A DNA stretch of 64,000 nt from Lateolabrax maculatus (Eukaryota; Chordata; Actinopteri; Acropomatiformes; Lateolabracidae): contig CM062205.1 of assembly GCA_031216445.1 (NCBI GenBank), forward strand, positions 22,027,501-22,091,500, in the 5' to 3' direction. Shown here piece by piece: positions 11,297 through 26,780 of the stretch; the first letter of the stretch is position 1; every line of letters begins with the position of its first letter. Position numbers and translations under genes: made by a program. The notes below the pieces were generated by a model. That model ran no database searches. It saw only the letters and a list, made by a program, of their open reading frames with translations, and was not told where the DNA came from.

Positions 11297-14200
11297 TGAA
11301 ATGAAACCAGCAAAAACACTGCATTTGTGTGCCAACCCACACACATTCGTAGACCAGCATTCAATCACTTGCAAATGCTGAAAGACACAAACGTTTATTC
11401 GTTCCCAAACACAAGAAAATTCCCCTAAAACGAGCTGCACAAACACATCCGTGTATTATTAGTATTCCTTCACTCAAGTGCACACGTTTATGTTTGCAGT
11501 CTATTACTTGCATGCTGGTTATTCCCTTTTAAAAGCTAATATTTGCTGTGTAGTTGGCACGGACGGTGAAAGAGTGTAAAGCTCGTCTTCTAACACTGTT
11601 GCAGAGGAAGCTGGCTGCCAGTGCTGCAGTGGCTCCCGATTCTTTTTCATCACATTTTGATGAATCCGCATCCTGTCAGGTCCGAGGAGACTCCTGTTAG
11701 CCCGACTATGCGGAGGATACCGTTAACAAGGCCTTCCCTTTATGGAGGATGCCTGTTCTCCCGAAGATTCTCAGCTTCCTGCGTATGTGACCTTCAGTGC
11801 AGCCTGCTTCTTCCTCTCTCCCTGCCTCCCTCCCTCTCTCCATCTCAACTCCCCCCTCCTCACCTCTCACTTCAGGATTGATCACCTCAGAAGTAGGCCT
11901 TTTGTTCTGTGCGGTGGTGCAGCGAACGTTGACCTCAGGAGAGAGGAGGAGATGGAAGGGAGCTCACACAGAATCTTAAAGCATCGCTCTAGTTAATCTG
12001 AAGGGGCCTTACAGCACTTTAAAGAACACAGTTGATGTTGCAGACAGGAAACACATTTGTCGCTCATGTCTGTTTGCTTTATTTCATTTGCATCATAATC
12101 TGTATCTAAGACAACGTCAATAACGTCCTTGTTGGCAGAGTTATCATGTGCATCCCTGGTCGGAGGAGCTGACAATTTACCAATAAAAATTAACTGCTAT
12201 TACAATATTTCATTGACTAAAGTCCTTAAAAAGTAATTAAAAAGGAGTTTTTGTGTTTTATAATTCAGAATGCTTTAGACAATTGTATTAAAACGTACTT
12301 CAGTGAAGAGTTTATAGCTCCTATGGTCTGTATTTCATCGCACTGGTTTCAAGGGACAGTTTACCGTTCGATCATCTAAATGCTAACTGCACAGAATTTC
12401 ATTAGTTTTGCTTTCAAAGGACAGTTTAAGCGTTTCGTATGGCCAAATGCTGTCTCAGAGAACAGCGGAGAATTAGTGCAGTATTGGTTTTAATGGACAG
12501 CTTTTAGAGTTATGAGCAAATGAAATAGAGGATTTAATAAAACACTGCTCTAAATGAAAATGTAATAAAGCCTGATCCGTTGATAATATATTTCCTGATA
12601 ATGTAATGCATCATTAAATTATAGGGACTATGAGTTTTCCAATGAGCATAATATGTCTGGAGATGTTATTGTATTAGCTGGTAATTGACTATATTAGCAT
12701 GTTTTACCGCTACAGCTTTGACCCATTTAAAAAGGGAGCAATGAGATGTCTACGTCATCAAACCCCTCAAGAAACACCGGGCCACACGGCAGCACGCTGC
12801 AGCGGGAACATGGTGGGGAGTCTCAAACAAGAAGCTGCTGAAGGCGGCCCTGAAGCCCGCCGCCTGGGGGACCGGCAGCGGGCGAGCTGACAGAACACAA
12901 TGGGTAAGTGTGAGGAACGGTGGCATGAGGGCGGGCGGGACGAGCAGGCTGGGGTCACCTTGACCAATCCATCTCCCACCTCCAGCAGGGGAGGAGGGGG
13001 AGAGGGAGCCGGTTTCCTCCTCCCACTTAACAGCAGTCTGCGGGGGGTGAGATAAGGTGAGGGCTCTCCCTCTCGGATCTCACGCGGCTGGATTGGTGGG
13101 AGAGGTGATGTGCTGACATCCCCGACAGCTGAGACAAGCCCCACATCGGTCTGAAAAGAGTCCGTCAAATGCTGCGGCTCAAATGAGCTTTCATGTTGTA
13201 AAAACTAAGAGGTTTGGTTTTTTGCCTCAAACAGCCTGATGGTGGGGGGGTTTGCCAAAAAGAAAGGTAGAAAGTCAGCCTTTAAATCCTTTCTTTTCTT
13301 TTTTGTAGTCAGAGAAAACAAAAGAACAACACTTAAATTGAATAAGCTATTAAATCAAAGTAAATTCAGCACCTGCATATTTCTTAATGTTTCGGGGGCA
13401 CCGCATTCTCCCTGGAGACCCACGTGGCATTTTGCTGCGCTGTCAATCGTTAAAAAAAAAAATCAGTTTACCTGTGTTTGTGTTTCAGAGAGAGGAAGAG
13501 GCAGCAGGGGGAATGATTTCTGCATCGCCTTAATTTTTAACCCGTAAGTGACAGTAGTTAATGAAGTGCCGGGGATGTCTCCAACAGCGTGGTGGTTAAC
13601 CGAGTGCTTTATATTTCATAAAGCGATGTTACACGTTTGCTGCACAATCCCAGTACAGTACACTGGACCACCGGCTCAACAGTCTGCCTTCAAGGGCGCA
13701 ATTATTCTTTCTGAGTGCGAGCATGGTTGAATCCATTTTCAAGGGAACACAATGGTTACACTGATCCACCTCTATCTTCAAACAACATTACAGAATTCCT
13801 TTTACGGGTTCAAGAATACCATGTTTTCCCGGATCCACAAAGAGATCTTTCACATTCGTATTTTAGTCACATAGTTTATGCTGTTTTATCAAGTAACCTT
13901 AAATGAGCAGAGTGGTTTCATAAGCCTTACTTTACTGTTCCATGCTTGACCATATGATTTTCAACTGCTACTGAGAGAGAGTTCGTTGGTGGGGTACGTT
14001 TACACTGTGTTGTTAAAAGCTGTATTTGCAAAGGGCTGTCCGTGGATTACTGCTCCCAGCCAGCATTGCGGGAATGTATTAGAATAGCCTAATTACTAGA
14101 ATTTGAAGAATTTACGACCTAGAAGCAACTGTCAAAAGATTTTGCTTTACTTCGTTTTCTCGTCTTTCATTTGTCACCACTTAATTTAACAAGAAAGAAC

Positions 14201-17200
14201 CTCAGAAAATGTGGATGTCCAGAATGACATCCCTTTCTCATGACAAGAGGAATCCAAATGAACAAACAAAAGGACCAGCTGCAGGTGAAAAACTGCAGCG
14301 GATTTATATCACCAATGGACTTTTACTTGTACCAAAACATCATGGGCAACCTGCACTGTGATGTCCATCTTTTAAATTACAGACCAGGCAGATTCTGACA
14401 CCAATTAAACTACTTAAATAACTTCAACCATATTATCAACCAGGCCAACGAGATTATAGGGGTGAAGCAGATTGTCTGAGGGATGTGATGGACAGGTTCT
14501 GTGTGAAGTTCTTTCAGACTGTAACCATCCACCACTCCTCCAGCTCACCTCTGGTATCTCTTCATCCTGAAATCCCTTCAGCAATCTGAATACTTCAACA
14601 GAATTTTCAGTAAATGTTTACAAGGTTGTTGGATTTTAAAGCTCAGGTCCTTTTTTTTTTTCTTTTTTGCTCACTTTGTACGTTGTTCTATTTTTTACTC
14701 AGTGTCTGGGCTGATGATAAAAAACTGAGCGGATTATTAAAAATGACTGGATGTCCCCAGGCTGTGTTAGTCCTAAGCAAATGAGGCTAAAGATAAGGTT
14801 TAGCTGGATCAAACTCTGCTCTGCTTGGCCTAATCATGTCTCCAGATTGTAAACAACAGGAAAACGCTTGGGAGCAGTCGCACATTATTCCAAAATGGTT
14901 ACCTGTCAGCTAAATGGAACTGTTGACTAAATTGTATAGTTTTGTACATATTGCATAAGGTAGATAAATCAGTTATGAACGATCTGTGTAGGAGGACCCT
15001 GACACCTATATTATGGTCATTGATTTCAGCTCATGGACACGAATATCCTGCAGGAAAGACAACAGTGGGTTAAGGTGAAAAACCTTTCATCCTGTCCTTT
15101 AACCTTCAGCACAGTTGTCCCACAGGGCTGTGTCCCATCACCCCGGCTCTTCTCCTTGTACTTGAGAGGGTCATATCCAATAACAAAGAGCACAGCACAG
15201 TTGCATGGAGCAGGTAGCTCAGGCGGTCACAAAAACCTCCTGCTCAATACATCCAAAAGCCAGGAACTCACTGTTGGCTTCACGCACAGTGCCCCAATCA
15301 AAAGTCCCATATATATCTCAGGTGAACGCATTTCCATCACGGACCTATTTCATTTCTTAGCACATATATGAGCAACGCACTCGAATGGAATATTGCCTGA
15401 GACCACATTACTAAAACAGCAGAGACTGTTTTGCCTCAGAAAAGTGACAGTGAAAACAGATTTATACAGCCTTCAGGAAAGTATCCTAACTTTATCTCAA
15501 AGGAGTCTGGTATGACAGCACTCAGACACAGAGAATACCGCAGCGCACAGTCGACAGATCATCCAAAATCATAGGCTGCCCCTTCCCATCTACTGAATCT
15601 GTCCACAAAATGACAAGGGCAGGTTGAATTATATCTGGCCAATGCTCACTCTCTGTTTCAGATTCTGGCATCACGCTACATACAGCTTTTCTCCACCCAC
15701 CTACTGCAGCAATATTGTGATTATAATTTATTGTGTGATATGTCTGAAGTTCCTACTGTTTCCCACAAGAAAACCTGATGAGGCTGACTTCTGGGTTCTT
15801 AGAAATCATCTTCTCTCTATACAAGTATATATTATATACATGTAATTAGGCTGTTGTGAATGGGTTTTCCCACTCTGCTGAGTTCAGTTTGGTCATCTTA
15901 TTTTCCATTGTGAATACAGAATATAATTTTGTAAGCACATCAAGTTTAGGTCCTCTGTATTAAATGCATCCAGACATTCACTCTCTGGATTGTGTTGAAT
16001 AACACTCCTGGCAAGCAAAAGTGGAGAGCCACAGTGTATTCCCATGATTGTAAAATTCAAATGTATTACAGAGCATCATCGAGAAGTGCTTCGTAAGGGG
16101 GTAACAGCTGCAAAGTAAAGGTGGAAAGATTGTTTTTTCCTTTCTTCCCTGCTCATGTGTGAACTGCATTCACATCCAGCCATCTGCTTTTGGGACTGGA
16201 GTGTATGGGGCGGGAGCAGACACACTGGTGAGAGGATCCTCCTTATCGTTAAGGATGATTCTGGAAACTAATTTCACGTGGAGCTCTACGTGCTCAGTGA
16301 TATCTTCATTGTATTCCAGGACTGCTTATTCAGAGGGTACCGGTTGCCAATCTCTCCCACTCTACTGCGCTCTGACACTGAACCATCTGTCGTGGACCCC
16401 GATGCATGCGAGAGTGTGTATGAGGCAAGGTGAGAGTCAATGAGAGTGTGAGTGAAGTTGGTGAATGTTTAATGGGTGTTTGAGAGCGCAGGCTTGTGCG
16501 ACTGTGTGTTTATGAGAATAAGTTGTTTTCGATGCCTCTGAGAATATCTGCGTGACTGATTATGAAGATGTCATTTACAAATATGCCTCTCATCGATGCC
16601 CGCCCATTCCCATCATTGTGTTCTGTATGATGGGCAGGATCGGGTTCCAATACCTGGTTTCAGGTTGATAAAATGCACAGATTCGTCACGCTCTGAGGCT
16701 GACGAATCTCATATTGAATTTTAATATCCTCCTCTCTCGTTTTTATTAGCAAAGAGCAATGTATTAAACATTCAGGTAGATGGATTCTCATTTTAGCGTT
16801 TGTCACTGACTACTACTTCAGTCTTTCTGGCGTTTGGTGTGTGCTACGGGCAATAATTTACTGAAAACTGACAACTATTGTGATTTGAGATCTTAACAGA
16901 AACTTTGGGTTTTAGTTGCTTAAAAGTTTAGTTACTTACAAATGTTAAATGTATTTGGTGAGGGATATAAAAGGATTTGGATTTGATAAGCAGACTGGAT
17001 TCTGAATCAATAAAATTCTTTTAAACCATAATGGCCGGTTAACCCAAATGACAGAGTGCGCTCTGGTCATTGCACTCCAATAAAATATTTTTTGAAGGGA
17101 CTTTCTAGAAATAAAGTTTTGAAAAATATTGAAGAATTGAGTGCGCGTATTAGTGTGCGTTTGTGAAGAGGAAGTAGAGGGAGCTAGCACGTGTTTATGT

Positions 17201-17851
17201 AGTGCCACAGAGCAGCAGGAGCAGTCGGGATCGCTAAAAGCTGTGGACAGGGTCAGCGATGGCAAGGGTCAGAGGTCACACAGTTCTCTCTCATCAACAG
17301 AGGTGGGAGAGGAGAGGAGAGGACGGTGCACGGAGGCTCGGTGACACTGCTGCCCTCCCAAAAAACCGAGGGTCAGCCGTTTGCGGTGTCTGAGGGCACG
17401 AACACAAGGACGCAGCCGTGGAACCGTTTAATAACTTTATTGCCAGTTCTGATTCATCCTCGTCCTCTCCATCAGGCGGCAACAAAAGGTCCGAGAGGAG
17501 CGGTTTTAATTTGGCCACTAGTGAACAAGTTCATTCGCCTGTGTGACAGACAATAAACAAGAACTGTAGGTATAAAAACACAGAGTATGTCTGGGATTGA
17601 GGGAATAAAAAGTGTGCTTACACAAACTAAAATTAGAAAAATTTAAATAGTCTTTTTATCCAAGGTTTTATCCAACAAAAATGCCAATAAAATACAAGGT
17701 TTTGAAGGTGTTTTTCCATAACTTTCACGGATGGGGAACCTATTTATCCAGTTAAGTAAGGACTTGCTTTATTTTGTCAATTTTACAAATTATGTATTGC
17801 TTTAATGAAAACTTGGCATATACATAATGTGGGGATACAAAAATGCCATAT

Positions 17852-17911
<60 letters not shown>

Positions 17912-20900
17912 GCTTTACAAGTTATTTTATCTACTACTGTAGAGGAAATATCCGAGATAGAAGCTTTAAGCATTGTAATACTTTGTGAGCTTTTTTCCAG
18001 TGTATCTAACTATCTACAGAGAGGTTTTGTAGGTTGTTCATTGATATAATCAAATGCACATATGCATAAATGTATTAGGGCATAAATACCTAAAGCCCAA
18101 TGGCAAAATATAACTGTACTGGGATGAAAAAACCCTAATTTGCTACAAAACAGTCCCAGCTCAAGCAGAAACCCAGAAAACTGTACATTGTTTTCATGCT
18201 TTTTGTTTTGTATATCATGAACTGTGTACAGTCAAGATGACAACACTACATTTGGTGCTTTTTCACAAGTGAACCCACAGGTTAATACACTTAAATAAAG
18301 CCAGTGAAAAGTCTTACTTCAGAGAGCCGGATGGTTTCACAGCAGCCTGTCTTGTTAAGGCTTCAGATCTTTCCTCTGATCTGCTCCCTTTCTTTAGAAA
18401 CATTTATATGTGGACTGTATACTTCCCATGAAAGAATCATCAAAGGCACAAGTGAAACGGTGGCAGTTCGTTCCCGGCAGGGGAAGATGTGTGTGTTCAG
18501 AGAGAGGACTTTCTAGGGAGCCATAGCTCGGCACATCACTTCATTAACATCCCACAACCTATGCTGTATAACATTTGATCAGGAAAAAAAAAGAAAAATC
18601 AGTTTACACATCACAGGCCGTTGAGCAGCTTTCCACTCATTTTATGACATAATAGCAGGTATTTTTAACAGAGGCCCGAACGTTGACATCTCGGTTGACA
18701 TTCATATTTATAGCTGAGGTAAGGTAGTGGTGAGAGGGAAGGGGGCAGGGAGGGCAGCTTAATGGGGTAATAAATATGTGAGGGTATCCGGAGACGTTTA
18801 TGCCGGCTTCCTCTCCCTCCCTCCTGCCGGCGGTCTGCCTCTGGCGTAGCGTAAAGAATCTACAACATAGTTAATCATGTGGGACGCTGTGGCAGCGATC
18901 GGGGACATTATCGCATTCTGCATTTCCATCGATACTTCAGGGTGCAATATGCGCCTAATATACGTCAAGTTATGGGTGATTTATATCTGTGTTAGGGCGT
19001 CAGTGGATGTTGGGTAAATACACATGCTGTCATCATGAGGATATTTCTGTGGAGGTACAGTAGGGAAGGAGGGACATCATGGGGATATAACCGTATGAAA
19101 AGTAAAAAAGGAACACTGTGAAAACTGACAATGAACATCAAAGGCTTACTGTACCGTGCACCACAAAGTCATCCAAAGGGACAGTGAGATTTGAATCAAT
19201 ATATATATATATATATATGACTCAACTCTTACGTTGCCAGGTAACGAAAATTCAGCCTTTCAAAACTCACATTCTGGCCTGAAATCTATTTTGGTACTAC
19301 AAGTGCTTTGTGACCCAAGGCAAAGAAACTGAATGTTAAAGCGGTACCATTATTACAGTATTTTGCATCATGATGTATTACCCCGCCACTGGATGCTTCT
19401 GCTGGATCTTTGCTCTAATTAGCTAGCTGGCTCATCTCTATTCAAAAAAACGGGCTTTTATCATTTGTGTCTGATGCAGGCCTCCGTAAGCTGTGCCTGA
19501 AACCTGTCTGGGCTGCTGTAACTGTTGGCTGCTGAGCTGATAAGCTATACTCCACCTCTAATGACTTAGTCTCTCTTTAAAGATTACCTATGTACAAGTA
19601 ACTACAGAAGTCACACAAAAAAGGACAAATAAAAGTCATAATTCTTCCCGCTCAGAACGGCGGCCACCTAAGAGCTTCTGCACTCAAATTTTCTCACAGG
19701 AATAATCAACCGGCATTGACGCCGGGTCGCTAAAGTTGCAGAGGGGCTCGTTCTGACTAAAAGGCCGGTGCCTTCTGCGCCACAAAATGTCTGCTGTGGG
19801 TCTATTGCCATCTGGCAGCTCCAGCTCCTTCAAAGGAACTGTCAGGTCTCAAAGGAAAGCTTTGATTAAAACTCAGACAGTACAGAAATACACACTCATC
19901 CAAGCACATCCATGCAAACACACACATGAGGTAAAAGATGCACTTGAACACTTTGAAACGGACGCAAACAAGCACGCAGAGCCCAACAGGTGGGCTGGGT
20001 TGTTCCAAACACCTCCAGCAGTCTCAGCAGGTGTGAGCCGGCTACCACAGTGAGAAGAAGCTCAAACATAGTCCTAAACATATTTCTACTCAGGGCTTGA
20101 AAATTACACCTGAAAAGCTGCCAATATGAGAGTCAAAATGAATTGTGGCGGATAGTGTCATCAAGAATCATACAAAAGGTGCAAACACAAAGACCAACTC
20201 AAAGCTCAGTGATGTGCTCAAAGGCATTTACAGTATGTTCATGTATCTGCAGTCCACTGTACACTTTGAGTCTCACAGCTGGTGATACACTGATACCTGC
20301 TTGTCTCATCGTCTTTATCACTTTCACACCTACCCTCCCTCTCGGTAGATCCATCTAAACTAAAATAAGTAAACTATTTTCTGATCATTCTTACCTTTGC
20401 ATATATGTTTTTGTTGATACTGAAAATGTAATGCCTCCATTTTACTTTGGGTCATATTTTTTGCAGTTTAATTTTCAAAGACAATAATCCACAAGTCGTC
20501 TTTTTTTTTTTTTTTTTTTTTTACGAATTAATACGTAGAAATAAATGTAATGACTCATAAACCCTTTCACTTAAGAAAAACTGTTTTGGCAAGTAGCAGC
20601 TGAAAAAAAGTTGCAAAAAGTTGATTTCAAGCTCCATTTCTAAGGCCTTTCTTAAAAAGAGCTCACAATGACATTTACATTTAGGGCTTAAACTAACACG
20701 GTTATCCAGAGTGACTTACAGTGACTGTGACAGCACAATAAGCTTAGACTCCTTAAAGTCAGATGACAAGCAGCCAAAAGTAAGAAGTACAGCTATAGCC
20801 TTAAATTCCTGTGACCTTGCAATGTCCACATAAAATGCAATGGCCACCATTTCCCACTGCACCAGGCCTAAGTAAGGTGAACGTGGGCATAATTAGTTGC

Positions 20901-23609
20901 AAATGTGTGTCACTGTACGGCTGACGCAAGCACAGGGTAACATGGAGGAATCGGGGATGAAAGTGGGGAGACGAAGCCTGGAGGGACAGCACTGGAAAGA
21001 ACAGAACGGTCCCGGTGTCAAGGAAGCAGACGGCTGTAACGAGAGAGGCGACCTCATGGAAAAACATGATTAGCTTTCTGTTTGCTGGAAATTATGTGTC
21101 ACGTTGTGTTTACACAGTACGTGTGTATGTAGAGTATAACGGCAGATCTGCCACGTGTAACTGTGTGCGTTTCTGCATGAGTAAGACAAGGTAATTATAG
21201 TTAAAACCGAAAGTAGAAATGAGGTTCTTACACAGTTTCAGTGAAAGAATTCGAGCTTCCCCCGGGCAACTTCTTGATTTATAATATTGTTCAGTTGTTG
21301 TTGTGTTCCTCTATTTATAGTACTCCATATCACATCACTCTCAGTTGCAAAAACTGTCACAGAAAAAATGTATTTATATGAATTTTGATGCAGTAAAACA
21401 ATCATTTTAATACCTCAAGTTATGAAAAACTCTTGCAGTAGTGAATAGACTATGAAAAATGTCCAAATAGAATTTTTTATATATACAGAAAACACTGTTC
21501 AGAGTGGGTGTGGATGGAGGCGGATGTGGGATGCCAAAACCTACTGCTGACTATTTCTAAAGGAGTCGCAGCCCTAATTCAACTCGACATCTGTGATAGG
21601 AGGTGCTCGTCTATAACTAATATTGCATCTGCTTTCTAAACCCCTTTCCACAAGTTTGGAACTGGGCTTAAATCCAGGATTCTGTTCAGTTTTTTTTATT
21701 TTTTTTTTTATGTTTTTGTGTATTTGTGGATAGATGATAGGTAGGACCGGGTTAAAACAAATTTAAATGTCATTAGTATTGATTTGGATGACAAATAGCA
21801 AAAGAGCTAAGACTATCACTATAGAGGACAAAGATGTCATAAAGAGCATCGTTATAGGACTCCTGGTGTGTCTTTCTCAGACAGAATTTTAGTGCAGCCA
21901 CCTACGAAGGAAACATGAATCCGTACAGAAAGGTTGAGTCATTCAGGTTTGAACCGCTGGTGGCAACCATATGTACTTAAATGTAGCCGTGCTCTATGAA
22001 TTGGCGTGTTTCACTTTGACTAAAATGACGATGCCAATACACCTACTTTGTGTGAAATTGATCTTCACCTCTGTGTTTCAGATGACACAGTGGCAATAAA
22101 ATGCAACAGCAAAAGGATTGAACAGAATTGTTTAAAAAAACGATAATAAAGCCTTCTGCGGCTCTGATGTTACTACAACATCTGCGATTCTGATTGGCAG
22201 AAATCACTATATCTAACTGGCTTGTCTTACGCTTCGGATTCTCTACAGAAAGCGCCCGGCGTGTTGAAAAGATGTATGAGTCAAGGCACCATCGTGACTG
22301 TCTTGGGGCATTTCAGAGATGTGATGCAACAACTCAGTTTAGTCTCAGAGCTGTAGTTCTTTTGTTGTACACGTATACGTATGATGTTTTGGCTTCGGAA
22401 AACAATTACCTTGCATCATGGCATTCATAGCAGATGTGCCTTAGTGTTGCAACATGCTGGAGAAACCAAGGTTTGAGGTTTAACCAATTTTAAAAATGTT
22501 GGTAAATTGAGAAAGTACACCATGTGGTTGGGAAATCCCACCTATCAAATGTCTTTATAGTGACATTATTTACACTTTCAAATCCAAATGGGTGTTGCTC
22601 AACCCTTGATAATGACTTTGAGACCATATAATACTGGAAAACACTGGTTTCATCACGAAAGAAGTGCATCACGGGATGTTAACGCTCACTTTGTTATGTT
22701 ACTCTACATCAGAAAACTCTATAGATGTTTATGAATGTACCATTGAAGTGTGAACGTAAAAATTTTAATTTTTTCTCGTTTGGGAATGGCTAGAAAAATA
22801 GAAAAATATAATTCAGAATCTTCACATCTGGTTCCTCCAAGTGAAGTGAATATTTCCCTAATAACTTTAATCAAGTTGATCAAGTTGATTCCATGAAACG
22901 TATTTCAGCAAACCCCCGCTGTCCTCCAAAAGCTTTTCCAGGTGTTGGTAAGTTTAATATTGACCCCACAGTTTCCTGTAGCCCACAAGCCTCTTAACAA
23001 AGGTCCAGTGCTAATTTTGTTTAAAGGTCAGCCTGTAGAGGGCCCGGTTGGACAGCAGGGGATGTGTGATGGGAAGAGGGCGGCGTGGGAGCAGGTGAAG
23101 GGGGGGGGGGATGTTAAGAGGCATCCAGAGGTGAGGGTGATGACAGCACTCTCAGGCGAGGTTGCAGCCGGAAAGGCACTTCAGCTGGCATGCCGAGTGT
23201 GAAAAGCACAAACCAAAAGTTCACATTAAGCACGACATTAGCTGGTGTGACCTCGGACGCACACAGGGACGCACTCCCACCACACACACAACCTTTCAGC
23301 CGCTCACTCAAAAGGTGGTTCAGACCCTTCTGGAAACTATGAAAATGAAAATTGTTTTTTTTTCCCACGGTAGTTAGTTAGTAGGCCGGATCACTCAATA
23401 AGTTCTTCAATGTTCAACCTTGAGGCTACCGAGAGCTCGTCTTATTTCCAGGACAAAATAAAACGCCACCACAGTTACTTGGACAATGACTTTAAAAAAT
23501 AAAGTCGTACACGGAGCAAAGCTATTGTGGCTGCTGTCATCTTAGGAGACATAAACCAATCACACAGGAGCTTTGTCAGCTGCTTTCTGTCCGTCAGCAC
23601 TGTGAATGT

Positions 23610-23666
<57 letters not shown>

Positions 23667-26521
23667 GAAGAAGTGGGTTAAAGCTTAAATATCTGCAGTG
23701 CATCCCAATATATTTTACAAGCTTGTTCCCTGATCCACATGTGTGATAGAGACAACTTGATGTAAAAGACTTTTCCTCCAACAAATAAAGTAATTAATCA
23801 ATATTTTTACTTGAATTGTTAAATTACATGAAAACGGTCTTTTTCAATTCTCTGTGGACCCTGCAGAGCTTCTTACAGTTTGGCAGATTGCTTTGGCATC
23901 TTTTGTTCAGTCATATTATCTTTTTGAATCTCTGGACTCAACAATTAATGATGGCCACTGCACTTCAGTAATGTACTTACAATAGCTGACAGCTTGAAAT
24001 GCTGTTTTCAGAAATTATATTTTGAAAATGTTGAGTTTTTCATAGATATTCATGAACTATCTACACATCTACAGGTTTTGGATTATCTTGTATCTTGTAT
24101 CTTAGTATGTTGTTTGATTAAAATGTAACACCTGCAAATGTCTACTGTTCTGTATATGTGTGTTTTAGCTGTATTAAATTAATTTTAGAAATCATGTGTG
24201 ATGTGTGTATTAAACCACAATTCTACTGAATGACTGACAAACCCAATAACAAAATCTTAAAATTGTAATAAATACAATTTTTTCATAGACAAACATGCAG
24301 ACACTAATTGGACTTTAAAACAGATGTTCTGTCCTGACATCTGTGCTGCTGTATGTTGAATGATCTGCACTTTATGTAATATATGGTTTTCTTTGGCAAG
24401 TCTTTAGAGAACATCACAGCATTCAAACCTGCTACAGATAAAAGCATCTATTAGGCTCTTAGTAACAGCCTTTCAGAAAAAATGGCTGTACTTCAAATGA
24501 GGATAAAAGAGGACAGAAGTGAATGGATTGAGACTTGACGTTTTGTTCCCAGGATTCTTAGCTAATGCACAAGGTCTGTGCTCCAGTAATTAAAACGTTG
24601 TCTCGTCTTTGTATCAGTTTGTGGATGTCAAGCAATTACCTACAACTGAACAATCACTGTCCCAAACTCATTACCAATAGGACTAATACATCACTGCAAT
24701 TACATATTGTCTGCACAGATGGTAGTTAGATGAGAAGCTCAATACCAATCTCATGTTGTCGATCCAACATAAGGCTCCAGCCAGGAGCTGGTCAGCTAAG
24801 CTTCGCATAAAGAAACAAGGGGAAACAGTTAAACTGGCTCTGACTGAAGGTAGATCTCAATCTCAAAGTATTAAAGAGTGTCGGAGTGTTTCTTCAATGT
24901 TTATTCTTAGGCTATTTACAACTTCTAAAATCTAAAAACTGGGAAGCCAAAGGCGAAAAGCTCTGGTGTGCCATGAGTCAATGCCAATGTCGAAAATGTA
25001 TTGTTCTTCTCAATAAAAATGTTTTCTTATCGTAAAACTCTGTGATTTAAGCTCACAAGTTTCCAATTCAAGTGTGGAAAGCAGAAGCCATCAAATAAGT
25101 GATGCAGCTTATACCACCATCTATGGAACTCCATATTGCAGCTGATGTGCAGAGATGCATGTTGCAATGTTGGATGACCCATTTACTGAAGGTATCTGAG
25201 TATTTTTATACTTCCATCTGTGAAACTTCAGCCTCACCTTTTTTTTTAAAGCAACACTGACCAAAAAACGTCAAGCTTGAACAACAGCTTCATAACGCCG
25301 CAAATGAACATTAACACAAAATGTGTTTTGGTGGTTGTTAATTTAGCCTCCAGGGTGGGCAAAAATAAATATCTGTTGTCAGCATCAGTCCCTGACTTAC
25401 CTCTCGTCGCCGTGACGCCCAGCAGCTTTGTTTGATCTTCCAAACCACGGCGGCCACCAGGAGCAGGGACAGGAAGCAGCTGTGGGCAGACAGGGAGAGG
25501 AAGACACGAGTTAAAAAAGCAGAACAAGAAAGACTAATTCATGAAGAGGGGAGATGGAAAAAAAAAAAAACTGGCAACACTTGAGGTCCCATTTGTAGCC
25601 AACAAGTGCATGACTACGTGTATTAGTTCGTCATACAGAAAATAATCAGTGAGCACTGATTTTCTTCTTGGAACTTATACATATTCATGCATGTTTTGGT
25701 CAGATATCGCTTGCCAGAAGAGGTGATTACAGCCCACATCGATCTGTATTATCATTTAATGAGCTACAGGTCTGAAGCTTGTGGACCAACCTTCAGTTTT
25801 TTTGGCTCCTGACAAAAAAGCCATGAGCTCCTGCTCTGAACTGACAAGCACAACCTTTGAAGTCGTTTTGACATATCACTGCAGTTTGCCCTGTCTATAC
25901 TGTGCATCCAACAGCATGTTAGAACAAGATAATGATCCCACTATTGGTAAAGAAGACAACAAATCTCCTTCTACAGTACAGGAAATGCAGCCCAATAGAA
26001 TCCAAATATCTTCACAGTTACAGTCTATACAACAACTGAGGATGTCGTCACTGGTTCACAAGATACAAGGTGCAAGTATAAAATAGTGACGAGACGATTG
26101 TTTCCTGCATCGACACCTTTACATGCACACATACACCTCCATTCACTAACATACTTTGACTTCAGCTGTGATTTTATTTATTTATAACTTGCATGAAGGT
26201 TGTTTTATGTCCTTTATTTATTTCTGGGCGATTCTCTTCCTCTGAGTTTTGACGTTAAGTAGCATCTTTGTCATCTTGATTTGTTTTTTCTGCAATATCT
26301 TCCTTTGGCTTGATATGACTTTTTTTTTTAGCACTGTGGGATTTTTTTTTTTTTCTTGAGCATATAATGTTTTTTTTTTTTCTGCTCCATTTTCAGTGTT
26401 TTCCACATTTCCACAAAATATACAAAGAATGAAAACCCTGAGTGTTCTTTGCACTCTACACAAAATCACCTTGAGGTGACAAAGGTAGGGATGACATGTC
26501 TTGGAGAGGTGGTTTGTTAGC

Positions 26522-26573
<52 letters not shown>

Positions 26574-26716
26574 AGTGTGAGAGAGAGTGAAAGTGTGAGT
26601 CTGTGTGAGTCTGTGTGTGTTTTCTCCACTTCCCCTGGCTGCTTTCACACTTGCACTTAGGAGCCTGTGAAGAAGACAGGGAAGAAAACTACAGAAATAA
26701 AGACAAAGAGACAAGT

Positions 26717-26780
<64 letters not shown>

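Larger units (their letters stand above)
2894..25400 (-). other. atrn: atrn intron between exons M and N (22.5 kb)
   Basis: This is the longest intron in the window, separating the membrane-helix exon from the first tail exon. It holds purine-rich tracts (3680-3860, 8490-8730), CA/GT microsatellites (5116, 7459, 7568, 8774, 8870, 11239, 17853, 23607), an AT array (19199) and a 22-base T run (20501-20522). It also holds a dead LINE fragment (about 14990-15620) and several diverged dispersed repeats (4960, 5131, 7815, 3056, 8160, 20668, 24765). A GC-rich block at 12770-13170 has no recognisable coding frame. No gene was recognised on the plus strand. Confidence 0.75.
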
